This document shows, piece by piece, positions 23,060 through 35,149 of a stretch of DNA of 64,000 bases. The position numbers and the translations under genes were made by a program. The notes under the pieces were generated by a model. The model was not told where the DNA came from and ran no database searches. It saw nothing but the letters and a program-made list of their open reading frames with translations. Numbering within the stretch: position 1 is the first letter of the stretch; each line of letters starts with the position of its first letter. Origin of the DNA: Didymodactylos carnosus (Eukaryota > Rotifera > Eurotatoria > Philodinida > Philodinidae); contig CAJNOQ010000121.1 of the NCBI GenBank assembly GCA_905250885.1, positions 1 to 64,000 of the forward strand. The letters run 5' to 3'.

Positions 23060-23983
23060 ATGAACAATCAGAGTTTACCCATAACAGGCATTTGTCTTGT
23101 ATCAAAATCTGCAAATGTGCCCACGGGCTACCATTGTATCAGAAAAAGTAAGTGATTCGAGATTCTCTACACAACTGAGCCTATCCTCTTTTGACAGAAA
23201 TATCGTGCACTTAGAATTCTACTAAAAAGTAACAGCATGGTCTCAATGTTTTCTTTATTTAGCACATGATGATCAACAACGAGATGCTGACTTAATGGCC
23301 GATTCATTACTTGAACGAAAAGATCGTTTTTTATGTATAACGCGTGCCTTTCCATTAGCTGATAATATCTCTCAAGTGTTAGAAGATATTAAATTAATTA
23401 ATGAACGTGATTCACCGTAAGTGCATGATCGAAAACAGCCACAATCTGAACGCTCATATTTCGACTTTATTTTAGTCCACCTAATTATCAAAGCTTATCT
23501 TTTACCGCTGATACCCGAGAAAAAGGCACAACAAAACGTGCGATAGTTGTTAAAATGGTTGCGCGTCAAGCTGGAATGAAATCCATCAATGATATTATAT
23601 TTCTTTATCGTACAAAACGTCCACCACAATTGTATACAATGATTGGCGAAATAAATGGATTAACAATGTGTATTAAAGAAGGTACTGTGCCACCGATGAG
23701 ACAAGCACCTGATCCACCTGCACAAACTGCAATTAATTATCCTGATCAACAACAAAATTTTTATGAATCAGCAACTATGCAACGACATGCACAAGAAAAT
23801 TCAGCCATTGAAGGTATTCCATTTTTAATAAATCCAAAATACCTAAAATCAAATAAACACAATACTAATTCTTCAACAAATGATTTATCATGGCTTGATT
23901 CGTTGCAAATATTAGATCTGAATCAAATAGAACAAAAATATCATTACGATTTTTCATTAGAACGTACCTATGATAGAATTTGA
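23060..23983 (+). CDS. MVB12: Multivesicular body subunit 12 (ESCRT-I), MABP and UMA regions
   Basis: Three exons join in phase: 23060-23147, 23263-23416 and 23476-23983, giving 249 aa. The N-terminal MABP domain starts almost at once: LPITGICLVSKSANVPTGYHC aligns with the vertebrate PITGVGLVSDPEKAPKGY segment, followed by RFLCITRAF and the RTKRPPQLYTMIGEINGL stretch, close to the human RTKQAPPQYTFIGELN. The UMA-like part is SAIEGIPFLINPKYL, matching human SAMDGVPFMISEKF, and a C-terminal DLNQIEQKYHYDFSLERT aligns with the family tail. MVB12 stabilises the ESCRT-I complex with TSG101 and VPS28/VPS37 during sorting of ubiquitinated cargo into multivesicular bodies. The ATG at 23060 was chosen because it is the only in-frame ATG and lies just before the domain. 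A more distal start exon cannot be excluded. Confidence 0.93.
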
Positions 23984-26646
23984 ACTGGTTTTTTGACGAT
24001 GTATATGCAACGAAATAGAAGAATGTAACCCATTTTCGATTGTTTCTTTATGTTTTTTCGTTAGAAACGGACGAGAGAAAAAGAGACGACGCGAAAGTGC
24101 GCATTAATTCAGTTGTTGTTGTGTCTGTAACAGTCACAACTGGAACGCATGTTGACGAGTTTTTGTATAGGGTGCTTTTTTCTTTGTATTAATTTATGTA
24201 ATGATATTGTCAGTATTTTTTTTTCTCACTATAACGAAGCGGCAATTATTCTGTTCATTGTGTCATGCTGTTCAAGTGCAATAGCAGAAAAATTGCTAGA
24301 AAAAATATTTTTTCTTCACTTTGAAATATGGATGAAGTTTTTTTCACTTTCTTATTCCTACATTATCTGGTATTTATCTAGGAATTAATATCATGTATTT
24401 TGCTTTTGAAAATTTTCATTAAAATATGTCAGTTTAAGAATTGGAGAAGGTAAGCACTTTTTGCAGTTCGTTTGAAAGAATATTATTTTTAGATTAAGCT
24501 AAGTAACTGGGAGGGGGAGGGCGAGGTATATAACGATTGCTCATCTTTGTCTAATGTAAAATAGTTAGAATAAACCAGAAATGATCATACCATTTTTTAA
24601 AGAAGTATACAATGTTTATCTTTTATGTAATTATTACAGGTGCATACACTTATTGTTGTTATTGATCTTATTTACTTTTTATACAGCTGCTCTTTTAAGG
24701 TTGTTTTTATAAAACTCATTCAGTATAATAATAAAAATATATATGTATACACAAGTATCGTGCATTTTCTAGTAGAAAGTAAGTCCGATTAAGTCGATTC
24801 TGCATATTCGGACTACCCCATAGAAAAAGACTGGCTAGCGATGCCTGCCCTGAAATCTGAAATCTTGATATACGATTGTTCATCCTGGGAAGAAATTCTA
24901 ATTATCCATCCGCAGTGCATAGGTCTAGGCGTATATAGCTAATATTTTACTCATTGGACAACAGCGACATAGCAATAATGCATTCAAATCTTTGGCTATT
25001 TATTTGTCTTTGAATTCAATAAATGAGAATAAATTAGATTACAATTGTGCTGCGCACAAGTTGCAATGTCGACACACACTGTATTTTTCGGTAATTGACG
25101 AAAACGTTAAATTATTAATATCGTTTTTCAATGCGAATTCATAATTTAACGACAGTCAACATTAAAATACGAAATCAGGATGTCTAGCAATCGCAATGAC
25201 TCATTTATAATATCAATCACATATTCATAGATAAACTGTATCTGAATAACCCGTGATCAAATGGCGCCTGAGTCAGGTGCTTGTTATTAGGGACGCCTGA
25301 CAACAAGCTGTTAATGAATATATGAAACATTTCTATGCCAAAAGGACAAATTTCTTCCACTTTTGCATTCTTTGGCGCCCGACCCAGAGCAGATTTTGGA
25401 AAAAGAACGCTCATAGTCATAATCTTCAGTACCTGGAGGACCATTTCCCATTTCCAGAAGCTCTCTACATCATTGCGTCATTTTCCAAAAAATGTGACTA
25501 AACAAAAAAAAAAAGAAAGTAAAAAACCCGATCAACTGCATAATGTCTGTCGACATAAAAAACTTGTTTTGCTATTGTAGCTATCCAGAAGCCTATAGTT
25601 CTCCAAAACTTAATTTTCTCTTGACTAGATGTTTTTTCGTACTCGAAGAACATTCATTCATTAAATGACTTTTCTCTGATGGGGAGTCGTTTCGTTGACA
25701 AAACTCTTTTTAACAGAGTGGTGCGTTGATTTAAGGACCCGCTCCCGCTCTACAAATTTTGTTTCTAATGGATTTGAACGAAACTTTTAAGAACTAAAGT
25801 TCATAATGTGAACAGGTTATGACAAAAATGTTTGGCTATCATCTACGAACATTTCGGGTTGAAAGCCCAAAATTATTAACTGTTGTAAACCCAAAATCTG
25901 CAGTTTTCTCTGAAACAAAGTCGAAATTGAAAAATCTGTTTTTCTTATATTGTGCAATTTTATCCAGGCTTTCACGAACAAAAAAATCTTGATACGTAAA
26001 ATTTAGAACAAATTTGAATTTCTGACACCTCATGAAAAGAGAAGGAAAGTAGGTCATATAAATTATATTTTGAGTACATAAAGAACTCTTTTGGTGGAGT
26101 GTATTTAAGCAAATTTGAGTGCATATTGAAAAATGATATTTAGTGTAACGTCACCTTTTTCAGACTTTTTGTAGTATAAGGGTAGAATTAATACCGAAAA
26201 TGCTTTATAATAATAAAATGTAACTAATCAGGATTTTAGTATAAAGCGTCTTGCTGTTAAAAGTGTCTTCATTTTTTCTTAGTTGCAGACACATTAAGAC
26301 ATTTTTGTGTCCAGGACACATTGGAGGCACTTGTAAGACGCACGCATTATACGGCAGACACATCGTACAAAACACATTATTTTTTAGAGAGTAGTCACCG
26401 TCAGTTACTCGGTTTTTCTGAACAAAAGCGAATATTCGTCTACAAATATAGCTATTAGATTTTATGAGTACAATGCACTAACTTAAATATTGATGCTGAT
26501 CACAGTAACTAAGAAAAATACTAATAAAAGCATACTCTCGTTGATAAGAAAAGTATATTGGCAAATTCAATATGTAGAAGTTTAATACAAGATAATTCTG
26601 GTGTGAATGGATCGTATTTCATATAACAGAGGTAGGTTCCAGATCT
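23984..26646. other. Gene-free stretch downstream of MVB12
   Basis: No conserved protein was seen. The first 700 bases are likely MVB12 3' UTR and flank. Open frames at 25217-25580 on both strands overlap each other and have no recognisable features. No tRNA or tandem repeat was seen. Confidence 0.5.
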
Positions 26647-26654
26647 AACGCCAC

Positions 26655-27034
26655 CAGGAATCGGTCCGGTAAACCGGTACCGATTGAAAGTTTTGAAACA
26701 TCTGCTCTTTTTACCCTGTTTTTCCTCAAAAAAACTAAAATTTCATGTCTTTTTCAGTCAGAATAAATAAGACGATGCTCAAGACAGATAATATTTTCAT
26801 CACTTGTTTTAATGTTAAATATTATAGACTCGTTATTGTGAAGGTTCTCTCACATGTGCTCGCAAACTACTTCATTTGTGGGGGAAATTCTTCCTGAGAA
26901 TCGTTTTTCAAAAAACTTTGCCAGATTTTCAGCGGTATTTTACCGCTTTTCGCCGGTTTAAGTTATAGTTCCAACCGGCCCGTTTACCGGCCGGACCGAA
27001 TCGGTTTATCTTTTCTCAACCGGTTCCAGCTCTG
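26655..27034. mobile_element. hAT-like MITE filled with CCGGT/ACCGG motifs
   Basis: The element starts CAGGAATCGGTCCGGTAAAC and ends with the reverse complement of CAGAGCTGGAACCGG. Flanks aacgccac (26647-26654) and gacgccac (27035-27042) form an 8-bp target duplication with one mismatch, the size expected of hAT insertions. Subterminal regions repeat ACCGG, CCGGT and AACCGG. It contains no transposase and is GC-richer than its surroundings. Confidence 0.75.
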
Positions 27035-27042
27035 GACGCCAC

Positions 27043-27384
27043 TGTAAACAAAGTGAAAGTCAATGATCTTGAAGTTACGAAAAAGTTGAGATAATACCGC
27101 GAAGATGACTTTTTTCAAAATATCACCGGTCCAACAAAATATCGTCTGTATACCGCGGGTTTAATCGACGGTAACTTATTAGATTGCGGTGTAAGAAAAT
27201 ACCGCACGGTAACCGTTTTTATCCGTTCACCATTGTATCATGAAGATATAAAAGAAACACAGAAAAATAACAGAAACTTGATTTCTTCTTCAGATTAAAC
27301 TTTTCTTTTAGATCATATAAGCTCGTCGAAGTTTGAACTTCGACTCGAGTCAAATTTCTCTCAATCGAGAGCCTGCGCTTACAA
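27043..27384. other. Degenerate ACCG-rich stretch between two MITEs
   Basis: The sequence has several TACCGCGG and ACGGTAAC-type motifs similar to those at 27860-27965 on the other side of the next MITE. The two parts may be halves of an older element split by the insertion at 27393-27795. No termini were resolved and no coding frame is present. Confidence 0.3.
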
Positions 27385-27392
27385 GTGCTAAA

Positions 27393-27795
27393 TAGGAATG
27401 TTCGGTTCTTGTGAAGAACCAGAACCGCGTTTCGGTCCCGTATGAGGAACCGAAACCGCGGTTCTCCTATTTCTGGTTCTTCATCGGGAACTGGAACCGC
27501 GGTTTCTTAGACAGTTCCCTTTTTTCGGAACCGAGACTTTTTGACTTGCATTTCTTTTAACACGATGAAAACACACTATTGACAAAGCTACAAAAAGATA
27601 TATTTGCCTGTCATTATTTCAACGAATCCTTTCGTTTACTATAAAATGAATTCTGTTTTGTTGAACTGCTACTGCCTGAAAAATTATTTTCCGGTTCTAA
27701 GCTGAGAACCGAGAACCGCAGTTCTGTTCTAAGTTCGGAATCGGAAACCGCGGTTTCTTTTGTTTCGGTCCTAACTCGAGAACCGAACATCCCTA
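27393..27795. mobile_element. hAT-like MITE filled with GAACC/GGTTC motifs
   Basis: Termini are TAGGAATGTTCGGTTCT on the left and the reverse complement of TAGGGATGTTCGGTTCT on the right, one mismatch in 17. The flanks gtgctaaa (27385-27392) and gtgctcaa (27796-27803) are an 8-bp target duplication with one mismatch. Inside, GGTTC, GAACCG and CCGCGG motifs recur in both orientations. It contains no transposase. Close termini and flanks suggest a relatively young copy. Confidence 0.82.
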
Positions 27796-27803
27796 GTGCT
27801 CAA

Positions 27804-29356
27804 CAATAAAAAAAAACAAAGTTGAAAATTAGTTTCGAACTCCTGTTCTACATGTTCATAATGACAAAATACCAGACGGTACTGCTGGTTATACCGACGG
27901 TATACAGTGACATACGTGATTATCGCCGGTATACCAGTAAGCGTGTGGTAACCGTCGGTATTAAGCACATGAATACACTGGTTATCACGCTTACTGCGTG
28001 AGATCTGCTCGTACGTATTCAGCTTTCTCGGAATTCTTGTAAGATTTATGTGATGAGAGTGGACAATTTCTCTTCTTCTGATAGTTAGCACTTTAAAGAA
28101 TCACTTTGAAAACTTGACCACGATCAATTAGTGTGAAGAATTCAACGTTCACTAGTACTATTAGATATGTATTGTATGTATTATAATTACTCGTTCTAAT
28201 CAACGCATCAGCGTTACTTTTCCAAGTACGTAATTTTTTTCGCGTAGATTTATTAACAGACCTGTTTGAAACCTTTTTTTGACAGATTTTTCAATGTCTA
28301 TAACTCATAATTAATTCGATCTATTTTTGCGGCTCACTATTGTTTCGACTACCGATTTTTATCATTATATAAAAATTATATTCATTCAAGTCGACTTGGA
28401 TAAAGGGAATATTGTTCGCTTAAATCCTTTTTTTCTCACTTATAGCTTTTTGCTCTTAGACAAGATCTATCAATAGACTTTCACTTCGTTCACAGAGGCC
28501 TTAGACTTGAAAAACAGTTTTTATTTATGTTACGTGAAATATGACCTACCCGCACTAAAAACGACTCGTATTGAAGCGCTACATGCTGTGGTTGCCAGTG
28601 TACTGTCTATAGTTCTAAATGCATCTCTGACTAAAACGGTATGAATAATATTTCCAGCAATGAGATCACTCGTGTACTATACATTTTAATAAAATATAGT
28701 ATTGTTTTACTATAGAGTGTTTACTGATAGGTGACTTTTTAACCGAATAAAATCGTGTTCGTTTCATTTATGTATTTGTACTTATTTTATTATGTAAATA
28801 AAATTGTTTCCTACACGAGGTTGACCTAAGTTAGACGCAAAAGTTTAGCGTATTCACTACCTATCTTTTTCTTTGGAATTTACGTGTGCTTCTTGAGAGT
28901 TTTGTGATAACAGATTAAAAATTCCGCAAGGTTTTGAACAGTAAAAATAATAACCGTCGTATGGAGAGTGAAAGCTTTTCTAATTTCTCAAGTTTCTAGT
29001 GTGTCCTATTGGAAGTTATGAGGAAGAGGATGCCACAAAGTTCGTTAAAATTTTGCCGAATTTTGTAGTAGCAGAACAAACAATCATTTAGAAGCAGTTC
29101 GCCTCGACCATAGACTTCGTAGCTAACAATTCTGTCAAAATAAGTTTCTAAGAGGAGATGAAGTGCACTATTTATCCGTCAACTTTTATATTAAAATAGA
29201 GTGAATAATTTCTTTTTGTCTTGTTCATAACTTTAGATTAGATTAGACAATAGAGGAATTGCCGCAACATTCAGAGATTATTTCTTATCTATCCTGTTTC
29301 GAAACATAGTTTCATTCGATCCTTCATTTTTTCTTTTTCCTTATTGTGCCATAACC
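27804..29356. other. Gene-free stretch upstream of PDCD4
   Basis: The first 200 bases carry further TACCGACGGTA-type palindromes. The remainder is AT-rich with no recognised gene, RNA or repeat. It includes the presumed upstream region of PDCD4. Confidence 0.5.
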
Positions 29357-31203
29357 ATGACATCAGCCAATGAAAAAGCTGAAGTAGAACATCTTATTGC
29401 TGAACTAAGTCGAAAACCTTCAAATGCAGCCGACGATGAAAATAAAGGGAACGCTGGCGATGCTAGTTCAGCAACATCGGATCGCAAACGAGTGCAAGTA
29501 AGACGCAGTTCTGGTACAAATGTGACAGGTGGTCCCAGCTCCCCAGTCGATCAAAGTGGACATTTATTGCATACCAATGCAAGAATAACGAAGAAGTATA
29601 ATCGAAAATCAAGACAAGGTAATCTTTAGAACACAAAATTTTATCATAAAAGACTGAAATTTTCTCTTGTTTTGAGGAAAAGGTCGTGGTCTGGCAAAGA
29701 AGGGCGGTGGTGGAGGACAATTCACTTGGGGTGCTCCTGGAAGTGAGCTGTTGGAGGAAGACAACGAAGAATTTTATGGTAAGTGAGTTTGATTTATCAC
29801 CCGTCGTGCTATTTTGTTTGATCAACGGGCGCGCTACTATGTGAATATTTTGTAAACGTTCCAGACGAAGAATATGATGCAGATATTCAATACAACAAAG
29901 CCAAGGTAAAATTAATTCATGATAGCGAAAAATCGATTTCATCTTCAGATGCTGGTTCAACGGATACAACCGGACAACACTTTGCAACGCAACCAAATAT
30001 TAAGATAATTTCAGATCCATCAGCATCAACTGCAGGAACGGTTGAACCATCAACAAATGAAAACATATCAAAATCACAGCAAAGTTTAGAAACAAAATTG
30101 AAACTTCTTCAAATTCAAGATTTTGATAAAGATGTTAAACCATTAATTGAAGAATATTTTCTAAATGGCGATGCTAATGATGTTATTCAGTCACTAAGAA
30201 AATATGATTTCAAAACAAAAGGTGCAGAATTAATTGTTTACATTACAACAATGGCTCTCGAACGATCTAATGTTTATAAAGAACTAATATCACGTTTGTT
30301 ACATGATCTGGCTGGTGTAATCTTTCGTCCCGATGATTATATAACAAGTCTTGATAAGTTATTAACAACATTAACCGATTTATCACTGGATAACCCTAAT
30401 GCATCGTCTGACATTGGTAGGGTGGTTTTAATCGGAATGATCAAGATTCTTGATTCAGGAACAAGAAGTGAAGAAATCTATTTTTTTGCTTTTAGGTAAA
30501 TTTATTGCACGTTTAATTGCTGATAAATGTATTGACAATGCTAATGGAAAATATTTCCTCAAATATAAAGGCAATGTTAAATGTGAAAAAATGCAATCGT
30601 CACTTGATAAAGCAGAAACATTGGTTACGATGAATGACTATTATTTTCTCAGCAATATTTGGGGTGAACAATTAGGTATAGTTGTTTTGTAACTTTCTTT
30701 TACCTATTTTTTTTAATCTTATCCTGTTCTTTCTTGTTTTAGGTGGTTTTCGACCTGTACGTGAATTAGCCGATAAAATGAATATAATTATTCATGAATA
30801 TTATGATAGTGGTGATGTTTTCGAAGCCATACGTTGTTTAAAAGAATTGAATGTACCCCACTTTAACCATGAATTCGTCTATGAATTAATTGATTTTTGT
30901 CTAGAAAAAGATAATGAGCGTGCAAAAAACATTACAATTAATTTATTAGAAAATTTAACAAAAACTGTTGTTATTACATATGATCAATTAAAAACGGGCA
31001 TGCTGCGTATATTTGAAGATATGGATGATATTGCATTAGATGTGCCAAATGCTTATCACCAATTACAATCATTATTAAAAGATTTGGAAGGAAAAAAAAT
31101 TGTCAATCATGATATAGCATCGCAACAAAATAAAGGACGTAAACGTTTTATCAGTGAAGGTGAGGGACGTGATGGGAATAAAATACACAATGACCAACAG
31201 TAA
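29357..31203 (+). CDS. PDCD4: Programmed cell death protein 4 (two MA3 domains)
   Basis: Five exons join in phase: 29357-29618, 29683-29778, 29865-30416, 30496-30675 and 30743-31203, giving 516 aa. The disordered N-terminus contains the signature GRGLAKKGGGGGQFTWG, matching vertebrate GRGLPKKGGAGGKGVWG. MA3 domain 1 runs about residues 200-365 (DVKPLIEEYFLNGDANDVIQ, ARLIADKCI). MA3 domain 2 runs about 375-490 (ADKMNIIIHEYYDSGDVFEA, VPHFNHEFVYELI, MDDIALDVPNAY). The C-terminus RGRKRFISEGEG-like motif, here KGRKRFISEGEG, is also conserved. PDCD4 binds the helicase eIF4A through MA3 and inhibits cap-dependent translation; in vertebrates it is regulated by S6K phosphorylation and degradation. The exon 3 donor (GTAGGG) was set by alignment, because the frame stays open into the intron. 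Confidence 0.96.
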
Positions 31204-34200
31204 AAACAACAACAAAACAATTCATAAACAAATTAGAGTAAGTGAAATGACAAAGAGTCCTAGTAGATTTTCTATTAGAATCAAGAGTTACATGCTAACA
31301 GAGTGAAAATAACAAAGAAAAAACAAAAATCACCTGCTTCTAAAAATTCTAAAACTTGAAAAAGTCTAAGTATGTATTTATTGTATGACATTGTACATGT
31401 TTTCTTTTTAGTGTCGATCAAGAAATTGATCCTGAATCGAAATTAAGAATCACTATATGTAATAACGGACGCTCAAATTATATAACTAATCACGTTTCGC
31501 TTTTTTTTAACAGTTTTTTTTCGTCAAAATAAAACCTTGTCTTGATATGATGTTGTGCTAGGCTTTGCAGTCATGTTCTCATTTAAAAACAAAACATGGA
31601 ATGAATGATGTTACTCTCTTTTTGTTTATTAATATGAGTTCTTGGTTTTTTTTGTTTAATTTTGTTCTACGATCTTCCAAAAAGATGAAAAACTCCTCTC
31701 TTTTTTTTCAGTGTTTAAAAAGATAATCAGACACATCACATAACAAGATAAGACAAAAATAACAATTCGTTTGCTTTGCAAATGTTTTTTTTCTTTTTTT
31801 CTTTTAACCATTTTATCTCTGTGTGTTGTGTGCCATATGAAAAAACACCTTTTTTTTTCCTTTTTGAACTCAAAAACAAGCGTACATATCTGTATTTTAT
31901 AGTTTGATGTTTTCTTTTCTTTTTTGGTGATATGTATTTAAACTAGAAAACTCAAATTTATCCACAGGTGATGTTCATGTCGACCCCTGTTTATGTGTTG
32001 TTGTTGTTGTTGTGCTGCTGTTACTGTTTTGCTTTTATTTTTCGCGTGTTGTTTTTCATTCCAAAGAACTGTATTGTTATGTAGCCGCTGAAAATGATGA
32101 AGTTTTTCTTTGTTTCCTTCCTTTTTAGGTAGTTATGAGCATTTTTTTTTTGTTGCTATTTCTGAAACTCGTTTTTGCGTTTATTCAATAAACTCTTCTT
32201 GTTCGTTGCATAAGCTAGATTTTTGTTGTGATGTTTTATTAGATACCCAAAAGCATCTTAAAAGATGTTTTTCTTATACAAGTGATATATTTTACCAAAC
32301 AGTTGTTCTTGATCAAAAGTTTTGTCTTGAGGTCATGTGAGTTATGATTGAATGTTGTTTGATGTGCTGTTTGTCTTCTATAACAGTAGTTTGTTATATA
32401 TAATACTCAGAGCACTTTCGTTAGATTTGAAAGATAGAGTTTGGAAGACTCTACAAGTTCTCAATGTGGTTTGCCAAATAGCACTAACTCTTGTATGAGA
32501 TTAATGGAAAGCTCCTGTTTGCCAACTACGATTATCTGTTCAAATGTTTTGTGAACGTCTATTGCTTAATGATTGTCAGAATCTAAGCACTGCTAATTGA
32601 TAATTATTTTCGTAATGAATCATGTTAACTAGTAGAACACAGTGCATAGGGTGTCGTAGTGTATTTCTCCAGCTAGGTTTTTTTGTTGTTCAAATCTTTT
32701 CAATCGTATTTAAACAATAGAAACCTCATTGCAGTTAAAGCTTAGAAGAATATGTATGATGAATTAATTTTATTTATCAAGATATTTTTTAACGGTATGA
32801 TATATTATTACAACGACTTGATTTACCTGCCGAACAATAGTTTAGAGAAATAGAATATTATCAAATTTTTTAATACACTTACAAAATAAAGCGATTATCA
32901 TTCTATCCGTCTATATCAGATATATTAGATGACTCTCGAAAAGAGATATGCGTGATTTACTTGAAAATTTTCAATCTTATACAAATTAGCTGAGAATGTC
33001 ATCTAGTAAAGAACTTAATTGAATGTCCATTAAAATTATTCAATTTTAGTTCAAATATTATGAATACATTATGAGTTCAAAAACTATCTTCCAAAATGTA
33101 GTTTACGTTTTAACATTTATTTTAATTCAATGATGTTTAACAAATTGTTACATTCGGCATATTTACGAGCTCGAACAACAGTGAATAAATTCACGACACA
33201 GTAGAGAGCAGATGCCTTTTTTTTGTTCTTTGTATCATTTACTTCCACGTTCATCTTTCTTTTTTACAATTATAAGCAAATAATTTAACCATAACTAATC
33301 GTATTTTATACACACGATATACGTTCAAGCGTTAACTATCTGTCTCGGATCAGCGTAACAAAAAATGAAGTGAACAGAACACGAATAAAGTAAACTATCC
33401 ATCATTTTAGGCAATAAAATATATTCTTAACGAAAGACACTACGTAGATCAAAGTTTTTGTGAAAATGAAGACGATGTAAGTTGATACAGGAATTTTTCT
33501 CATATAGATGAAAATAAGGTTAAAAGATGGTAACGATAGGAATTTTGATTAAAATACAATACAGAACTTAATTATGAACAGACCGTTCAATAGATGAACT
33601 ATTAACAATGCAAACGTTCTGAAGTGAAAAATGGAAATGGGAGATTTATTACTTTTCATCACGAAAACTCTTCTTGCCACATTGTGTTCTTTCTATCGAG
33701 TCAGCCACCCAGTCTCAGTAATGCCTGATCGCTGGCCAATCAATAGATGTTTGAAATGCGCAAATGAACGATTTGATGTTGTTTTTCTTACGTGTACTTT
33801 CATTATTCTGTTGATTAGTCCAGAAATATGAGTATATTTTCATATACTTGATCATTTTTCGTTTATGAGATAATTAATAGTCAGGTGATGCATAACAATG
33901 CATTGTACAGCATATGTAGTGTATATATAGTAAAAAAAATGTTTTTTTAGAGAAAATTAATCTCTAATTCACAGTGCGTTGCTTAATCGATGAATACGTG
34001 ATATGACACCTCCACATTCGTTACTATGCAATCTAAAGAACGCAAACATCGTTTACTTTAGAGAGTTTTTGTCATGTTCTAATTTTCTAGCTCAGCGGCA
34101 CCCAATCGATTTAACAATCTTTACTAAGCACCGTTATCCTCTATTTTGTAACCCTTTATGAAGTTAACAATTCTTTCAGTGGTAAAAAAAAGCCATATTG

Positions 34201-34351
34201 AATGAATTAAGCGTGTGTTGACAAGTATATGTTCAACTTTTCACATTCATGACTTTGTTGTCGAAAAATGCGTATTATGACAGGCAGGTTTTAAACCTGG
34301 AATAAGACATAATAGGGCGGTTGTTTGGAGGAAGTTTTAAATCCGGTTCTT
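31204..34351. other. PDCD4 3' flank and start of a gene desert
   Basis: The first 350 bases are probably PDCD4 3' UTR with a possible AATAAA at 31528-31533. The DNA to 32350 is T-rich, including (TTG)n near 31999. No conserved protein or RNA was recognised in the rest. Confidence 0.5.
31528..31533 (+). promoter_or_regulatory. Candidate polyadenylation signal of PDCD4
   Basis: AATAAA lies 325 bases after the PDCD4 stop codon, followed by T-rich and GT-containing sequence. The assignment is by position only. Confidence 0.35.
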
Positions 34352-35149
34352 ATGGTTTACTTAGTAAAGTGGATTTTCAGCGATAAATTACCGATTTGTG
34401 AATTCAGTTCATCTCTCAGATTTCTAACAAAATCGATCATTCGACCTTTTTTCTGTTTAGACTTGATGAGTCCGAGTAGTGAATTAGATCTCTTTTTCAA
34501 ATCACTATGATCTACAATTGCTGTCCTGTTTTTCAGATATGTTACAGAACTGTATTTAGATAATGAAAGGAGTCTTTCGTTTAGATTATATTATCCAAAT
34601 GCATCTCTTGTCTTGAAATCAGTTACGTAGGTCAAATTTAATAATATCAAGAAAAAATTCAAGAATTTAATTATGAAGTTGTTCGCAGTGATCCTCCATA
34701 TTTGTCGGATTCTTGTGAGCCATTATCTTCTTACGATTTAAACATGGTTTGAAATTATTGATGGTTAACTTAACATGTGTTGAAAATGACAGACCTGTGT
34801 TACTCACAGTGTCCATCACCTACACAATGTCTGTCTCATCAGTGGTATTAATCAGCAAAAGAAATCAGTTACAAAATTTATAGAAAAAAGAATACTTATG
34901 AGGAATACAGATATTTTACAAACAGATGTATTATCAAGCACAACATCGAATGATGATAAGTATAAATAGCTTTAAACTTAACCAGGATTCTTCTTTATGA
35001 ATACACAGCAGTATTCTTTCTAGATGATTGAACACTTTGTACGATAAATCCGTAAAATCCATAAAATAATTTGTTGCATGAGAATTCCATGATCTTAGTT
35101 CAATATTGGAAATTTTTTTAATGGAAACTGATATAGAACTACATTGCAT
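34352..35149 (-). pseudogene. Possible decayed host gene, unrecognised
   Basis: On the minus strand, coding-like fragments appear in order. An ATG frame covers 35149-34934 (MQCSSISVSIKKISNIELRS onward). A short frame near 34730-34660 contains MAHKNPTNMEDHCEQLHN. A 76-codon frame covers about 34590-34360 and contains YLKNRTAIVDHSDLKKRSN and GRMIDFVRNLRDELNSQIGN. Their hydrophilic composition looks more protein-like than the surrounding noise frames. They do not join into one frame and match no family I recognise. They could be remnants of a lineage-specific gene or chance. Confidence 0.2.

Noticed and set aside
25217-25580. Overlapping frames on both strands
   Set aside because: They overlap antisense to each other, have no recognisable domains and no supported splice context.
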